64,000 nucleotides of DNA from Pseudobutyrivibrio ruminis (GCA_015057315.1 SVER01000003.1:93826-157825), one strand, 5' to 3'; shown: positions 16,071 to 25,958, counted from the stretch's first letter. The notes: a model not told the origin generated them from the letters alone. Translations and numbers: made by a program.

Positions 16071-17654
16071 ATGATAGAATGGAAGAATTTTGATAAGCTC
16101 GAGTCTTACAAGACTCTCCAGGGGCTTAAGAATCAAGTAGAATTAAAGTCTGCAATGGCAGGAGCAAACGGTGCTAAGCGTGTTGCTGAGTACGTAGTTC
16201 CAATGTCTAATGGAATGGTTTACAATTTTGCTTCAAAGCAGGTAGACGACACAGTTCTTGATGCACTTGCAAAGCTTGCTGACGAGGCACAGCTTGTAGA
16301 TAAGTATGCAGCCCTCTACAACGGAGAGGTTATCAATACAGGTGAGAAGAGATTAGTTCTTCACCAGCTTACACGTGGTCAGCTTGGAGATGATGTTACA
16401 GCTGATGGCGTTAATAAGAGAGAGTTTTATGTAAAGCAGCAGGAGCGTATCGCTGATTTCGCTAACAAGGTTCACGCTGGTGAAATCGTTAACGAGAAGG
16501 GTGAGAAGTTCACATCAGTAGTTCAGATTGGTATCGGTGGTTCTGACCTTGGCCCTCGCGCTATGTATCTTGCACTTGAGAATTGGGCAAAGGTTACAGG
16601 CACATTCAAGATGGAGGCACACTTTATTTCAAATGTAGACCCTGACGATGCAGCTGCAGTACTTGCAGGTGTTGATGTTGCTCATTCAATCTTTATCCTT
16701 GTTTCAAAGAGTGGTACAACACTTGAGACACTTACAAATGAGTCATTTGTTAAGGATGCCCTTGCAAAGGCTGGCTTAGATGCAAGTAAGCACATGATTG
16801 CTGTTACATCTGAGACATCACCACTTGCAAAGTCATCTGATTACTTAGATGCATTCTTTATGGATGATTACATCGGTGGCCGTTATTCATCTACATCTTC
16901 AGTAGGTGGCGCAGTGCTTTCACTTGCATTTGGTCCAGATGTATTCGCTAGATTCTTAAATGGTGCAGCAGCAGAGGATGCTCTTGCAAAGAATGCAGAT
17001 ATCCGCAAGAACCCAGCACTTCTTGATGCACTTATTGGTGTTTATGAAAGAAACGTACTCGGATACGAGTCTACAGCAGTTCTTCCATACTCACAGGCAC
17101 TTAGCCGTTTCCCTGCTCACTTACAGCAGCTCGACATGGAGTCAAACGGTAAGAGCGTTAACAGATTTGGTGAAAAAGTTGATTACGTTACAGGCCCAGT
17201 TATCTTTGGTGAGCCTGGCACAAACGGTCAGCACAGCTTCTACCAGTTATTACATCAGGGAACAAACATCATCCCACTTCAGTTCGTAGGCTTCAAGAAG
17301 AGCCAGATGGCAACTGATGTAGTTATCGAAGGCAGCACATCACAGCAGAAGCTTAAGGCTAATGTTGCAGCTCAGATTATGGCTTTCGCTTGTGGTAAGG
17401 ATGATGACAACAGAAATAAATACTTCGAAGGTAACAGACCTTCTTCAATTATCGTAGGCGAGCAGCTTACACCAGAGACACTTGGTGCACTTCTTGCTCA
17501 CTTCGAGAACAAGGTTATGTTCCAGGGCTTCGTATGGAATCTTAACTCATTCGATCAGGAAGGCGTTCAGCTTGGTAAGGTCCTTGCAAAGAAGGTACTT
17601 GCTGGCGATACATCAGATGCTCTTGCAGCATACGCTAAGCTTTTGGATATCTAA
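16071..17654 (+). CDS. pgi: Glucose-6-phosphate isomerase
   Basis: This enzyme interconverts glucose 6-phosphate and fructose 6-phosphate in the cytoplasm. The PGI signatures are present: VVQIGIGGSDLGPRAMYLAL, LVSKSGTTLETLTN (sugar phosphate binding), and GEPGTNGQHSFYQLLHQGT with the conserved Glu and His region. The 527 residues fit the longer PGI branch. The start is the ATG at 16071, eight bases after AAGGAG; a GTG at 16062 overlaps that site. Codon use is strongly biased, as expected for a highly expressed glycolytic gene, and contrasts with the AT-rich island upstream. A strong terminator follows. Confidence 0.96.
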   Translation: MIEWKNFDKLESYKTLQGLKNQVELKSAMAGANGAKRVAEYVVPMSNGMVYNFASKQVDDTVLDALAKLADEAQLVDKYAALYNGEVINTGEKRLVLHQLTRGQLGDDVTADGVNKREFYVKQQERIADFANKVHAGEIVNEKGEKFTSVVQIGIGGSDLGPRAMYLALENWAKVTGTFKMEAHFISNVDPDDAAAVLAGVDVAHSIFILVSKSGTTLETLTNESFVKDALAKAGLDASKHMIAVTSETSPLAKSSDYLDAFFMDDYIGGRYSSTSSVGGAVLSLAFGPDVFARFLNGAAAEDALAKNADIRKNPALLDALIGVYERNVLGYESTAVLPYSQALSRFPAHLQQLDMESNGKSVNRFGEKVDYVTGPVIFGEPGTNGQHSFYQLLHQGTNIIPLQFVGFKKSQMATDVVIEGSTSQQKLKANVAAQIMAFACGKDDDNRNKYFEGNRPSSIIVGEQLTPETLGALLAHFENKVMFQGFVWNLNSFDQEGVQLGKVLAKKVLAGDTSDALAAYAKLLDI

Positions 17655-17671
17655 AAAGTTTATTAAAAATG

Positions 17672-17701
17672 GCTACCGTGTATTGCGGTAGCTATTTTTT
17701 T
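17672..17701 (+). terminator. pgi terminator
   Basis: GCTACCG and CGGTAGC form a 7-bp stem with a seven-base loop, followed by a T-rich run (TATTTTTTT), 17 bases after the pgi stop. Confidence 0.85.
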
Positions 17702-17721
17702 ACGCTAGGATATGTAAGAAA

Positions 17722-17770
17722 GCCTTCTCCCTGTGGGAGAAGGTGGCAGCGCAGCTGACGGATGAGGGTA
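17722..17770 (+). repeat. Dispersed double-hairpin repeat, copy 1
   Basis: CCTTCTCCC/GGGAGAAGG forms the first hairpin, and GCAGC/GCTG around GCA the second. The conserved tail GGATGAGGGTA follows. The tail's GAGGG lies seven bases before the ATG at 17775 and is the only Shine-Dalgarno-like sequence there. Four other copies lie in the window (36219, 45915, 53046 and a composite at 61208). Confidence 0.85.
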
Positions 17771-17774
17771 AACA

Positions 17775-18473
17775 ATGAATAATTTTACAGACAAAGAACA
17801 AGAAGCAGTTAAAAAGACTTGGGCAGGGGAAAAAGCAAAGCTTAAACAGATGACATTTAGTGAAAAGCTAGAATACATCTGGGCGTATTATAAGCTACAT
17901 TTATTAGTGATTGCACTAATCATCGGTGCAATTACCTGGGGCGTTCATCATGCCCTTACTTATGTGGAGTATCGTATTTACGGTATGGTCATTAATTCAG
18001 GCCAGTTCAATGAAGAACTAAACACTACTCTTCATGATAAGCTGGGCATGGCTAAGCACGATGGAGTCAACATCACTGCAGACCTATACACAGATGAAAG
18101 CGCCAATATGGGCGGCTACGGTAATCGCCTGGATATCTATGTTATGTCTGGTCAGCTTGACTTTGCATTTACGGATAAAGAAGGTGTTGATTATCTGGTA
18201 AATATGGGAGCAATCAGAGACATTAAAGAGCTCGCCCCAGATTATCTATTATCTGAGTGGTCAGATGATAAGCTTTACGAAGCCTCAGTTGTTGGAGATG
18301 ATGGTAACACCTACTCTGGCAATGTGGCTGTAGATATTTCAGATAGCCCAATTCATGAATACTTCGGTTTAGATGACAATATCAATTATCTAGTGCTTGC
18401 TGATTTAAGTGGTAGCGAAGAATACATGAATAATTTTTATAAATTACTATATGAAATAGAAGAAGGAGAATAA
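17775..18473 (+). CDS. Unknown membrane-anchored protein
   Basis: I do not recognise the family. About 45 charged cytoplasmic residues (starting MNNFTDKEQEAVKKTWAGEK) precede one hydrophobic segment (LHLLVIALIIGAITWGVHHAL, about 43-63). About 170 residues follow, probably outside the cell. The soluble part is rich in Asp and Gly. The gene lies four bases before the YesL-like gene, so the two are likely one operon. Its ribosome binding site is supplied by the repeat element. The domain might bind a ligand outside the membrane, but nothing identifies it. Confidence 0.75.
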   Translation: MNNFTDKEQEAVKKTWAGEKAKLKQMTFSEKLEYIWAYYKLHLLVIALIIGAITWGVHHALTYVEYRIYGMVINSGQFNEELNTTLHDKLGMAKHDGVNITADLYTDESANMGGYGNRLDIYVMSGQLDFAFTDKEGVDYLVNMGAIRDIKELAPDYLLSEWSDDKLYEASVVGDDGNTYSGNVAVDISDSPIHEYFGLDDNINYLVLADLSGSEEYMNNFYKLLYEIEEGE

Positions 18474-18477
18474 GGTT

Positions 18478-19113
18478 TTGGGAAAGTTTTTTAACAGTAG
18501 ATTTTTTGAGGGAATATCAAAGGCAACAGACGTAATACTTGTGGGTCTGTATTTTATAGTATGCTCATTGCCAATATTTACAATTGGTGCCAGCGCAACA
18601 GCATTATATTATGCTACACATAAGTGCATCTACAAAGGCCGTGGCTACACTACAGAGTTCTTCCGTTCATTCAAGGATAACTTTAAGCAGTCCACATTAT
18701 CCTGGTTAATCTTTATGGTATTGTTTGGAATTCTTGCAGGCGATATTTATATCACCAGAAACTTCATTCCAGCTGATAGCCCAATTGCAGCAGCATCAAT
18801 CTTCTTTTTAGTATTGATGGTATTTTCTATCGTTTGGGCAATCTATCATTTCGCATACATTGCCAGGTTCGAAAACAGCTTCAAAGAGTCCTTTAAAGTC
18901 TCAGCAATATTTATGATTGCAAATATCGGATGGTCAATTGCAATAGTAGGTGTTGTTGTTCTTGGACTCTTATTAATGTACAGATTTATGATTTTAATCG
19001 TGTTTGCGCCAGGATTATTCGCCTGCGCATTTCATCCTATCCTTGAGAAAGTCTTCCGCAAGTACATGTCAGCCGAAGATATCGCCAAAGAAGACGAGGA
19101 TAAGTATTACTAA
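18478..19113 (+). CDS. YesL-like membrane protein (DUF624)
   Basis: The start FFNSRFFEGISKATDVILVGLYFIVCSLPIFTIGASATALYY is the DUF624/YesL signature. About four to five hydrophobic segments cover the 211 residues, with an acidic cytoplasmic tail. Family members lie beside carbohydrate ABC transporters and sensor kinases, but their role is not established. The start is a TTG at 18478 behind GGAGAATAAGG. A terminator follows, shared with the convergent gene. Confidence 0.85.
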   Translation: MGKFFNSRFFEGISKATDVILVGLYFIVCSLPIFTIGASATALYYATHKCIYKGRGYTTEFFRSFKDNFKQSTLSWLIFMVLFGILAGDIYITRNFIPADSPIAAASIFFLVLMVFSIVWAIYHFAYIARFENSFKESFKVSAIFMIANIGWSIAIVGVVVLGLLLMYRFMILIVFAPGLFACAFHPILEKVFRKYMSAEDIAKEDEDKYY

Positions 19114-19126
19114 GAATATTTTTTAA

Positions 19127-19164
19127 TAGAGGCATCCTATAGAAGGAATGCCTCTATTTTTTTG
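19127..19164 (+). terminator. Terminator between convergent genes
   Basis: TAGAGGCAT (19127-19135) and ATGCCTCTA (19148-19156) form a 9-bp stem, followed by TTTTTTT on the plus strand. It ends the YesL operon, and the stem overlaps the last codons of the minus-strand gene. Confidence 0.8.
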
Positions 19165-19931
19165 TCGACAATGAATGAATCCAGTGGGTCATCGCTTGTT
19201 TCAAAAGAAGCAATAAGCTGCTTTCCAGGCCAATAGCCAGCCCTTTCATACATAAATAATTTTAGCAAGTTGTTAACACTGTAGTTGTCATCGTCAGTAA
19301 GACCAAAATGTTCCCAGATAAGAGTCTGCCTTGTCCTCTTGTTTAATACTATGAAATCGGGATATTTTAGATGCTCATTTATAACTAGCTTAGGCTCATA
19401 AACATAGGGTATCTCGAAATCTAAAAGTCTATCTGCAATTATTTTCTCAGATTTGGAGCGAACCAGTTCTCCCTTTTTGGTGCAAATACCTTTATCAATT
19501 GCATAAGAGTTTTGACTTCCAGGATTTTTATCATACCAATCCTTAATAAAGGTATTGATATCTGGAATAATCGGTGTAATAAGTGATCTTCTTCCAGGGT
19601 TAAAGGAAAAATAGATGTTGTCCATTTCTAAATACAAATCTACATGTATCCCTTTTTTTATTTTATTTATTAATTCACGCATTCTTTTTGAAACCTTTAT
19701 CAAATAATCCCTTTGACAAATAGAGGTAATGAAACCTATATTGTCAGCGGATAAATATTGCCCCTTAGTGTCTGAACGGTTCTTGTAGTAATAGAATCTG
19801 GGGTATCCCTTACTGCTTTCTAAGCGAATGAAGCCCTTAGGTGCCGACAGTAATTCTTTATCAGCGATATCCATTAGGTTGTATACGGATACTACTAGTT
19901 TGTTCAGGTCTATAACAGGTGTTAATGACAT
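19137..19931 (-). CDS. Unknown protein with restriction endonuclease-like core
   Basis: The C-terminal half reads VRSKSEKIIADRLLDFEIPYVYEPKL, then YPDFIVLNKRTRQTLIWEHFG. This is the E...PD...(E)xH/K pattern of small PD-(D/E)xK nucleases of the kind annotated near phage and defence genes. The N-terminal 130 residues are basic and helical (IKVSKRMRELINKIKKG). The start is the ATG at 19931, after AAAGGAG on the minus strand; it gives 264 residues. The longer reading with a hydrophobic extension is rejected. The gene faces the phased ACTTAAGT array, which begins 86 bases upstream of its start, so the two may be functionally linked. A nuclease activity is inference. Confidence 0.65.
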   Translation of the reverse strand: MSLTPVIDLNKLVVSVYNLMDIADKELLSAPKGFIRLESSKGYPRFYYYKNRSDTKGQYLSADNIGFITSICQRDYLIKVSKRMRELINKIKKGIHVDLYLEMDNIYFSFNPGRRSLITPIIPDINTFIKDWYDKNPGSQNSYAIDKGICTKKGELVRSKSEKIIADRLLDFEIPYVYEPKLVINEHLKYPDFIVLNKRTRQTLIWEHFGLTDDDNYSVNNLLKLFMYERAGYWPGKQLIASFETSDDPLDSFIVDKKIEAFLL

Positions 19932-20016
19932 AAAATCTCCTTTCAAAGTAAAAATTAATGTAAATATATTGGTAAATTGCAGCAGCAAATTAGGCAAATT
20001 CCATTCTTAGAAATGA

Positions 20017-20383
20017 ACTTAAGTGTAAATACTAATTTTGATTTATTCACTTATATGCTATATGTGAATAAGTTAAGTGAAATAGTGAGAATACAAAATT
20101 CACTTAAAAACTGATTTTGCTGTTAAGTGTAGATAGATTTTATTAAAATAAACTTAAATGAAAATAGAAAAATCAGCTGTTTGTTAAGTGGAAAAAAGTT
20201 TTAGAGGGAAAAACTTAACAAGCAGCCTTGTTTGGTTAAGTGAAAATATAGAAATGTATATTAAACTTAAGTATAGCTAAAAAGTTTTAACGTAACTTAA
20301 GTGAAAATATTTTTTTCTTATAGAAACTTAACAGCAAAATCAATTTTTAAGTGGGAATTGTGATCCTCAATAAAAACTTAACT
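20017..20383. repeat. Helically phased array of fourteen ACTTAAGT-type sites
   Basis: Variants of the palindrome ACTTAAGT begin at 20017, 20049 (poor match), 20071, 20102, 20121, 20152, 20182, 20213, 20234, 20265, 20295, 20326, 20345 and 20376. Successive distances are 32, 22, 31, 19, 31, 30, 31, 21, 31, 30, 31, 19 and 31 bp, so nearly all are close to two or three helical turns. From 20071 on the sites alternate as TTAAGTG and (C)ACTTAA, giving six inverted pairs about 31 bp apart. Part of the array is also a long inverted repeat (20101-20129 against 20328-20353). No open reading frame crosses it. It could be a multi-site protein-binding region or a transcript of hairpins. Confidence 0.85.
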
Positions 20384-20772
20384 TTTGAAGCAGTGAAATG
20401 TCTTAGAACTCCAAATAAGGGGCAATATTACTCAAAAAAGCCACAAACGCAATTTACCTAAAGTACCAGGCAAGATGAAAGCCAATCTTGCCAATAGTTC
20501 TAAGCTCTAAAAAGACAAATACTCCTAAAATACCTAAAGCTGCATGTTATACCTATTCAGTTGTAAAAATATTGTGGGGTAAATTATATATTCTTATCAT
20601 TAGAGGAAGCCTGCTGTTTAGCTTCAACTAAAGTACTACAAAATAGCTGCTGTTAGCCATAGACTAATCAATTGTAGTGGTCATGAATCCTGCTGTACTA
20701 GATGTGCATGACGAATATATAAGATGCTGTAGAAAAAATACAGCAATGTGTCCTGTGAATAACACAGCGTTA
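20384..20772. other. Non-coding stretch with a folded element at 20402-20504
   Basis: No credible coding sequence lies here. CTTAGAACT (20402-20410) pairs with AGTTCTAAG (20496-20504), and inside it GGCAAGAT (20469-20476) pairs with ATCTTGCC (20485-20492), so a 100-base RNA could fold on either strand. Further right are small hairpins: TGCTGTA/TACAGCA near 20724-20744 and CTGTG/CACAG near 20753-20767. A minus-strand promoter at 20773-20801 would transcribe this region leftward, so a non-coding RNA is possible. I do not recognise a known RNA family. Confidence 0.4.
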
Positions 20773-20801
20773 TTTATAACATGCACCAAACAAAATGTCA
20801 A
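20773..20801 (-). promoter_or_regulatory. Leftward promoter facing the non-coding region
   Basis: On the minus strand TTGACA (20801-20796), 17 bases, TATAAA (20778-20773) is a near-consensus sigma-A promoter. It would start near 20766 and run toward the array and the nuclease-like gene, with no coding sequence for about 830 bases. Confidence 0.55.
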
Positions 20802-20815
20802 CATATAAATAACAA

Positions 20816-20854
20816 CAAACAGATGTTTGACATATTGTATGGCTATGATATAAT
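20816..20854 (+). promoter_or_regulatory. uvrB promoter with overlapping dyad
   Basis: TTGACA (20827-20832), 16 bases, TATAAT (20849-20854) is a consensus promoter for uvrB, leaving a leader of about 75 bases. The perfect dyad CAAACAGATGTTTG (20816-20829) overlaps the -35 box. It resembles the LexA box pattern CGAAC-N4-GTTCG with the G/C flanks replaced by A/T. uvrB is a classical SOS gene, so LexA control is plausible but unproven. Confidence 0.7.
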
Positions 20855-20935
20855 ACAATACATACGATTGCGCACAACCAAACTGCCAATCGGTAATAGA
20901 ACTGTTAACAATAATGTAGATTTCGAGGGCCAGTT

Positions 20936-22924
20936 ATGGATTTCAAATTACATTCCGAGTACAAACCAACAGGTGATCAGCCACAGGCTATTGAGGAGCT
21001 GGTAAGGGGCTTTAAGGAAGGTAACCAGATGCAGACACTTCTTGGTGTTACAGGTTCTGGTAAGACCTTCACCATGGCTAATGTTATTGAACAGCTTAAT
21101 AAGCCTACACTGATTATTGCACATAATAAGACACTAGCAGGTCAGCTATATTCTGAGTTTAAAGAATTCTTCCCAGAGAACGCTGTGGAATACTTCGTGT
21201 CTTACTACGATTATTATCAGCCAGAGGCCTATGTGCCTAGCACGGATACATACATTGCTAAGGATTCTTCTATTAATGATGAGATAGATAAGCTGAGGCT
21301 TTCTGCTACAGCTTCTTTGTCGGAACGCCGCGACGTTATCATTGTTTCATCTGTTTCTTGCATTTATGGTATTGGTGAGCCAGATGATTTCCAGAACATG
21401 ATGGTTAGCCTTCGCCCAGGAGATTTCAAGGACAGAGATGACGTTATCCATGAGCTTATCAACATCCAGTACCAGCGAAACGACATGGATTTTGACCGCG
21501 GTACCTTCAGAGTGCGAGGCGATACGCTGGAGGTTATCCCAGCCAACACCAGCGATTATGGTATTCGTATTGAATTCTTCGGAGATGAGATAGACCGCAT
21601 TTGCGAGACAGATATTATGACAGGTCAGGTGAAACGAGAGCTTGAGCATGTGGCCATTTTTCCAGCCAGCCATTACGTTATTCCACAGGATAAGATTAAC
21701 GCGGCCTGCGCCAGCATTGAAGCAGAGCTGGATGAAAGGGTAAAGTTTTTCAAGTCTGAGGATAAGCTGATTGAGGCTCAGCGAATAGCAGAGCGTACCA
21801 ATTTTGATATAGAAATGCTTCGTGAAACAGGCTTTTGCTCCGGCATTGAAAACTACAGTAGGCACATGACCAACCAGCAGCCGGGAGAGCCACCTAAATG
21901 CCTGATTGATTATTTCGATGATGATTTCCTTATTATAGTGGACGAGAGTCACATCACACTTCCACAGATAAGGGGCATGTTTGCAGGTGACCAGGCCCGT
22001 AAGAAGACACTGGTAGAATACGGCTTTCGTTTGCCATCTGCCCTTGATAACAGACCACTTAACTTTGGTGAGTTTGAATCAAAGATTGATCAGATTATGT
22101 TTGTAAGCGCCACACCTGGCGATTACGAGGAAGAGCATGAGCTTCTCAGGACAGAGCAGGTTATCAGGCCTACAGGTCTACTTGACCCTGAGGTAGAGGT
22201 AAGGCCGGTTGAGGGACAGATTGATGACCTATTCAACGAAATCCAAAAGGAAGTTGAAAAGAAGAACAAGGTAATGATTACCACACTTACCAAGCGAATG
22301 GCGGAGGATCTTACAGATTATCTGGCAGAGCTTGGCGTGCGGGTTAAATATATGCATTCTGATATAGATACTATGGAGCGTGCAGAAATCATCAGAGATT
22401 TGCGTTTAGATGTATTCGATGTATTGGTTGGAATTAACCTTCTAAGAGAGGGCTTGGATATTCCGGAAATCACATTGGTTGCAATACTTGATGCTGATAA
22501 GGAAGGCTTTCTTAGAAGTGAGCGCTCACTGATTCAGACCATTGGACGTGCTGCCCGAAATAGCGAAGGCCATGTTATTATGTATGCAGATACCATGACA
22601 GAATCCATGGAAAAGGCTATTAGTGAGACAGAGCGTCGTCGTGAAATTCAGAAGGCATACAATAAAGAACACGGCATCACTCCAAAGACTATTCAGAAAT
22701 CTGTCCGTGAGCTTATATCTATTTCCAAGGATATTGCCCACAAGGAGATGCAGTTTAAGAAGGATCCCGAGGAGATGGATAAGGCAGAGCTTGAGAAGCT
22801 CATTGCAGACATCCAAAAGAAGATGCAAAAGGCTGCTGCCGAGCTTAACTTCGAGGCTGCTGCCGAATACCGCGACAAGATGGTTGAACTTAAAAATATG
22901 ATAATAAAAATGTCTGAAGAGTAA
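20936..22924 (+). CDS. uvrB: Excinuclease ABC subunit B
   Basis: UvrB is the damage-verifying helicase-like subunit of nucleotide excision repair. Walker A GVTGSGKT is at 37-44. The beta-hairpin region ([30 protein letters not shown]), the DEAD-like box IVDESH, helicase motif VI (QTIGRAARN) and the C-terminal UVR motif that contacts UvrC (last 40 residues) are all present. The length of 662 is normal. The ATG follows GAGGG at six bases. uvrA follows after 121 bases of hairpin-rich sequence, giving the common uvrBA order. Confidence 0.97.
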   Translation: MDFKLHSEYKPTGDQPQAIEELVRGFKEGNQMQTLLGVTGSGKTFTMANVIEQLNKPTLIIAHNKTLAGQLYSEFKEFFPENAVEYFVSYYDYYQPEAYVPSTDTYIAKDSSINDEIDKLRLSATASLSERRDVIIVSSVSCIYGIGEPDDFQNMMVSLRPGDFKDRDDVIHELINIQYQRNDMDFDRGTFRVRGDTLEVIPANTSDYGIRIEFFGDEIDRICETDIMTGQVKRELEHVAIFPASHYVIPQDKINAACASIEAELDERVKFFKSEDKLIEAQRIAERTNFDIEMLRETGFCSGIENYSRHMTNQQPGEPPKCLIDYFDDDFLIIVDESHITLPQIRGMFAGDQARKKTLVEYGFRLPSALDNRPLNFGEFESKIDQIMFVSATPGDYEEEHELLRTEQVIRPTGLLDPEVEVRPVEGQIDDLFNEIQKEVEKKNKVMITTLTKRMAEDLTDYLAELGVRVKYMHSDIDTMERAEIIRDLRLDVFDVLVGINLLREGLDIPEITLVAILDADKEGFLRSERSLIQTIGRAARNSEGHVIMYADTMTESMEKAISETERRREIQKAYNKEHGITPKTIQKSVRELISISKDIAHKEMQFKKDPEEMDKAELEKLIADIQKKMQKAAAELNFEAAAEYRDKMVELKNMIIKMSEE

Positions 22925-23033
22925 TTTATTATCTTGCTTGCAAGAATAATAAATTCTCTTGAGACATCTAACAACATGAGGAATTTGGAACAAATTCCGA
23001 ATGCTTGTTAGACTTGTGAAACAAGTCATTTTT
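22925..23033 (+). other. Hairpin cluster between uvrB and uvrA
   Basis: Three stems follow each other. The first is TTATT-type arms around CTTGC/GCAAG (22927-22953). The second is CTAACA/TGTTAG enclosing GGAATTTG/CAAATTCC. The third is GACTTGT/ACAAGTC (23011-23027) followed by CATTTTT. The last resembles a weak intrinsic terminator three bases before the uvrA ribosome binding site, so it may set uvrA expression relative to uvrB or protect mRNA ends. Confidence 0.55.
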
Positions 23034-23045
23034 ATGAGGTGTTAA

Positions 23046-25868
23046 ATGAAAGAAAAAAAATACATAAAAATAAAAGGCGCCAACGAACACAATCTTAAAA
23101 ACGTCAGCCTGGATATCCCACGTGACGAATTTGTTGTGCTCACTGGCCTGTCAGGCTCAGGAAAATCATCCCTAGCCTTTGATACAATATTTGCAGAGGG
23201 TCAGCGTAGATACATGGAATCCCTTTCCAGCTACGCGCGCCAGTTCTTAGGCCAGATGGAAAAGCCAAATGTAGAGCACATGGAAGGTATGCCACCAGCC
23301 ATTTCAATCGACCAGAAGAGCACCAACCACAACCCACGTTCTACAGTTGGTACAGTTACAGAGATATATGATTACATGCGTCTTCTGTATGCCAGATGCG
23401 GTGTGCCACATTGTCCAAACTGTGGCAAGCCAATCAGCAAGCAGACAGTAGACCAGATGGTGGATGCCATTATGGCATTGCCAGAGCGTACTAAGATTCA
23501 GCTGTTGGCTCCTGTCGTTAGAGGCCGCAAGGGTACCCATGAAAAGCTTTTTGAAAAGGCTAAGAAATCAGGCTATGTCCGTGTGAATGTAGACGGAAAT
23601 GTGTACGACCTTTCCGAGGAAATCAAGCTTGATAAGAACATCAAGCATAACATAGAAATAGTAGTAGACCGATTGGTTGTAAAGGAAGGCATTGAAAAGC
23701 GTCTCACAGATTCCATAGAAGCAGTGCTTAAGCTGGCTGATGGCCTGATGATTGTAGATGTTATCGATGGGGAGCCTATCAGATTTTCCGAGGGCTTTTC
23801 ATGTCCTGATTGCGGAATCAGCATCGATGAGGTAGAGCCACGAAGCTTCTCCTTCAATAACCCATTTGGTGCCTGCCCAGAGTGCTTTGGTTTGGGCTAC
23901 AAAATGGAATTTGACGAAGATTTGATGATTCCAGACAAGAGCCTTTCCTTTAATCAGGGAGCTGTTCAGGTAATGGGCTGGCAGTCTTCAAACAAGAGCA
24001 CCAGCTTTGCACACGCACTTTTGGAGGCACTTGCAAAGGAGTACGATTTCTCTTTGGATACTCCATATAAGGATTTGCCAGAGAATATCCGTCACATGTT
24101 TATCCACGGCTTTGACCGTTCGGTAGATGTGCATTACCAGGGCCAAAGGGGCCGTGGCGTTTACCCAACAGTTTTCGAGGGATTAATTGAAAATGTTAAC
24201 CGCAGATATAAGGAAACATTTTCAGAGTCAGCTAAAAAAGAATACGAAGAGTTCATGTTCTACAGTGATTGCCCATGCTGCCACGGTCAGCGTTTGAAGA
24301 AGGAATCACTGGCAGTTACAATAGATGATAAGAACATCTTCGAAATGACTCAGTACCCAGTGCACGAGCTTTATAACATGATAGATAATCTGCATCTTAC
24401 TGAGCAGCAGAAAAAGATAGGTGCTGTTGTGTTAAAGGAGATTAAGGCAAGGCTTAAATTCATGGTGGATGTAGGTTTGGATTACCTTACACTTAGCCGT
24501 GCCACAGCCACACTTTCAGGTGGTGAGGCTCAGCGTATCCGCCTTGCAACACAGATAGGTTCAGGCCTGGTTGGTGTTGCTTACATATTAGATGAGCCAT
24601 CGATAGGTTTGCATCAGAAGGATAACGACAAGCTGTTAGCATCCCTTAAGGGCCTTAGAGACCTGGGCAACACACTTATCGTAGTAGAGCATGATGCTGA
24701 TACCATGCGTGCAGCGGATTATCTTGTGGATATCGGCCCTCGCGCAGGTAAGGATGGTGGACAAGTTATCGCCGCAGGAACCCCAGAGGAAATCATGGCA
24801 TGCCCAGATTCCATCACAGGTCAGTATCTTAGCGGTAAGCTGTGCATCCCAGTTCCAAAGGAGCGTAGACAGCCAACAGGTTGGATTACAATAAAGGGCG
24901 CCAGAGAGCACAACCTTAAGAACATCGATGTTGATATTCCACTTGGAATCATGACAGTAGTTACAGGTGTTTCAGGCTCAGGAAAGAGCTCTCTTGTAAA
25001 CGAAATCCTTTACAAGGATTTGGCAAAGCGTCTGAATCGTGCCAGAAAGGTTTCAGGAAAGCATGATGATATTATAGGAACAGAGGCTCTTGATAAGGTC
25101 ATCGATATTGATCAGTCTCCAATTGGACGTACCCCTCGCTCAAATCCTGCTACTTACACAGGCGTGTTTGATTTAATTCGTGACCTGTTTGCAGGAACAA
25201 CAGAAGCCAAGGAGCGCGGCTACAGCAAGGGCCGATTCTCCTTCAATGTAAAGGGAGGTCGATGTGAGGCATGCTCCGGTGATGGTATCATCAAAATAGA
25301 GATGCACTTCCTGCCTGACGTTTATGTACCATGCGAGGTCTGCGGTGGTAAGCGATACAACCGTGAGACTCTTGAGGTTCATTATAAAGGAAAGACAATT
25401 TACGACATCCTTGATATGACAGTTGAGGAGGCGGTAGAGTTCTTCAAGAATGTACCTAGCATCCTTAACAAGATTCAGAGCTTGTATGATGTAGGACTTG
25501 GCTACATCAAGCTTGGTCAGCCATCTACCACATTATCAGGTGGTGAGGCCCAGCGTATCAAGCTTGCCACAGAGCTTTCTAGAAGAGCTACAGGCAAGAC
25601 CATTTATATCCTGGATGAGCCTACCACGGGTCTTCATTTCGATGATGTTAACAAGCTTGTAGAAATCATGCGCAAGCTTTCTGATTCCGGAAATACGGTA
25701 GTTGTTATCGAGCATAATCTGGATGTTATTAAATGCGCTGATTATATCATTGATATGGGACCAGATGGAGGCGATAGAGGCGGTACTGTTATAGCAAAGG
25801 GTACACCAGAAGAAATCGTAAAGGTGAAGAAGAGTTATACAGGACAATACCTTAAGGAATATTTGTAG
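23046..25868 (+). CDS. uvrA: Excinuclease ABC subunit A
   Basis: UvrA is the ABC-type ATPase dimer that finds DNA damage and loads UvrB. Two ABC modules are visible: [14 protein letters not shown] near the start and [13 protein letters not shown] near residue 640, each with its LSGGEAQRI signature and a DEP(S/T) Walker B. Zinc-binding CxxC pairs are present ([22 protein letters not shown] ... CEVCGGKRY). At 940 residues it is full length. The ATG follows GAGGTG. It is probably transcribed with uvrB. Confidence 0.97.
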   Translation: MKEKKYIKIKGANEHNLKNVSLDIPRDEFVVLTGLSGSGKSSLAFDTIFAEGQRRYMESLSSYARQFLGQMEKPNVEHMEGMPPAISIDQKSTNHNPRSTVGTVTEIYDYMRLLYARCGVPHCPNCGKPISKQTVDQMVDAIMALPERTKIQLLAPVVRGRKGTHEKLFEKAKKSGYVRVNVDGNVYDLSEEIKLDKNIKHNIEIVVDRLVVKEGIEKRLTDSIEAVLKLADGLMIVDVIDGEPIRFSEGFSCPDCGISIDEVEPRSFSFNNPFGACPECFGLGYKMEFDEDLMIPDKSLSFNQGAVQVMGWQSSNKSTSFAHALLEALAKEYDFSLDTPYKDLPENIRHMFIHGFDRSVDVHYQGQRGRGVYPTVFEGLIENVNRRYKETFSESAKKEYEEFMFYSDCPCCHGQRLKKESLAVTIDDKNIFEMTQYPVHELYNMIDNLHLTEQQKKIGAVVLKEIKARLKFMVDVGLDYLTLSRATATLSGGEAQRIRLATQIGSGLVGVAYILDEPSIGLHQKDNDKLLASLKGLRDLGNTLIVVEHDADTMRAADYLVDIGPRAGKDGGQVIAAGTPEEIMACPDSITGQYLSGKLCIPVPKERRQPTGWITIKGAREHNLKNIDVDIPLGIMTVVTGVSGSGKSSLVNEILYKDLAKRLNRARKVSGKHDDIIGTEALDKVIDIDQSPIGRTPRSNPATYTGVFDLIRDLFAGTTEAKERGYSKGRFSFNVKGGRCEACSGDGIIKIEMHFLPDVYVPCEVCGGKRYNRETLEVHYKGKTIYDILDMTVEEAVEFFKNVPSILNKIQSLYDVGLGYIKLGQPSTTLSGGEAQRIKLATELSRRATGKTIYILDEPTTGLHFDDVNKLVEIMRKLSDSGNTVVVIEHNLDVIKCADYIIDMGPDGGDRGGTVIAKGTPEEIVKVKKSYTGQYLKEYL

Positions 25869-25925
25869 ACCACAAACAAAAATAAGTGAGTAAGTTTGTC
25901 TATTTTGTGAAAAAAATTTCTCAAT

Positions 25926-25958
25926 CTTCACTTAGTCTTCACATAAGGGGGTTATATT
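25926..25958 (+). promoter_or_regulatory. Pho-box-like promoter of a small RNA
   Basis: CTTCACTTAGT (25926-25936) is followed directly by CTTCACATAAG (25937-25947), an 11-bp direct repeat. The -10-like TATATT (25953-25958) lies six bases further and there is no good -35 box. This is the architecture of PhoB/PhoP-activated promoters, where tandem 11-bp boxes replace the -35. Transcription would start near 25965. Confidence 0.45.

Noticed and set aside
20017..20383. CRISPR array
   Set aside because: The repeated unit is only 7-10 bases and alternates in orientation, spacers vary in length in two classes, and no cas genes are near.
20664..20858. A 64-codon hydrophobic open frame on the minus strand
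   Set aside because: It overlaps both divergent promoters, has no ribosome binding site and starts inside the uvrB promoter. It is more likely chance in AT-rich DNA.
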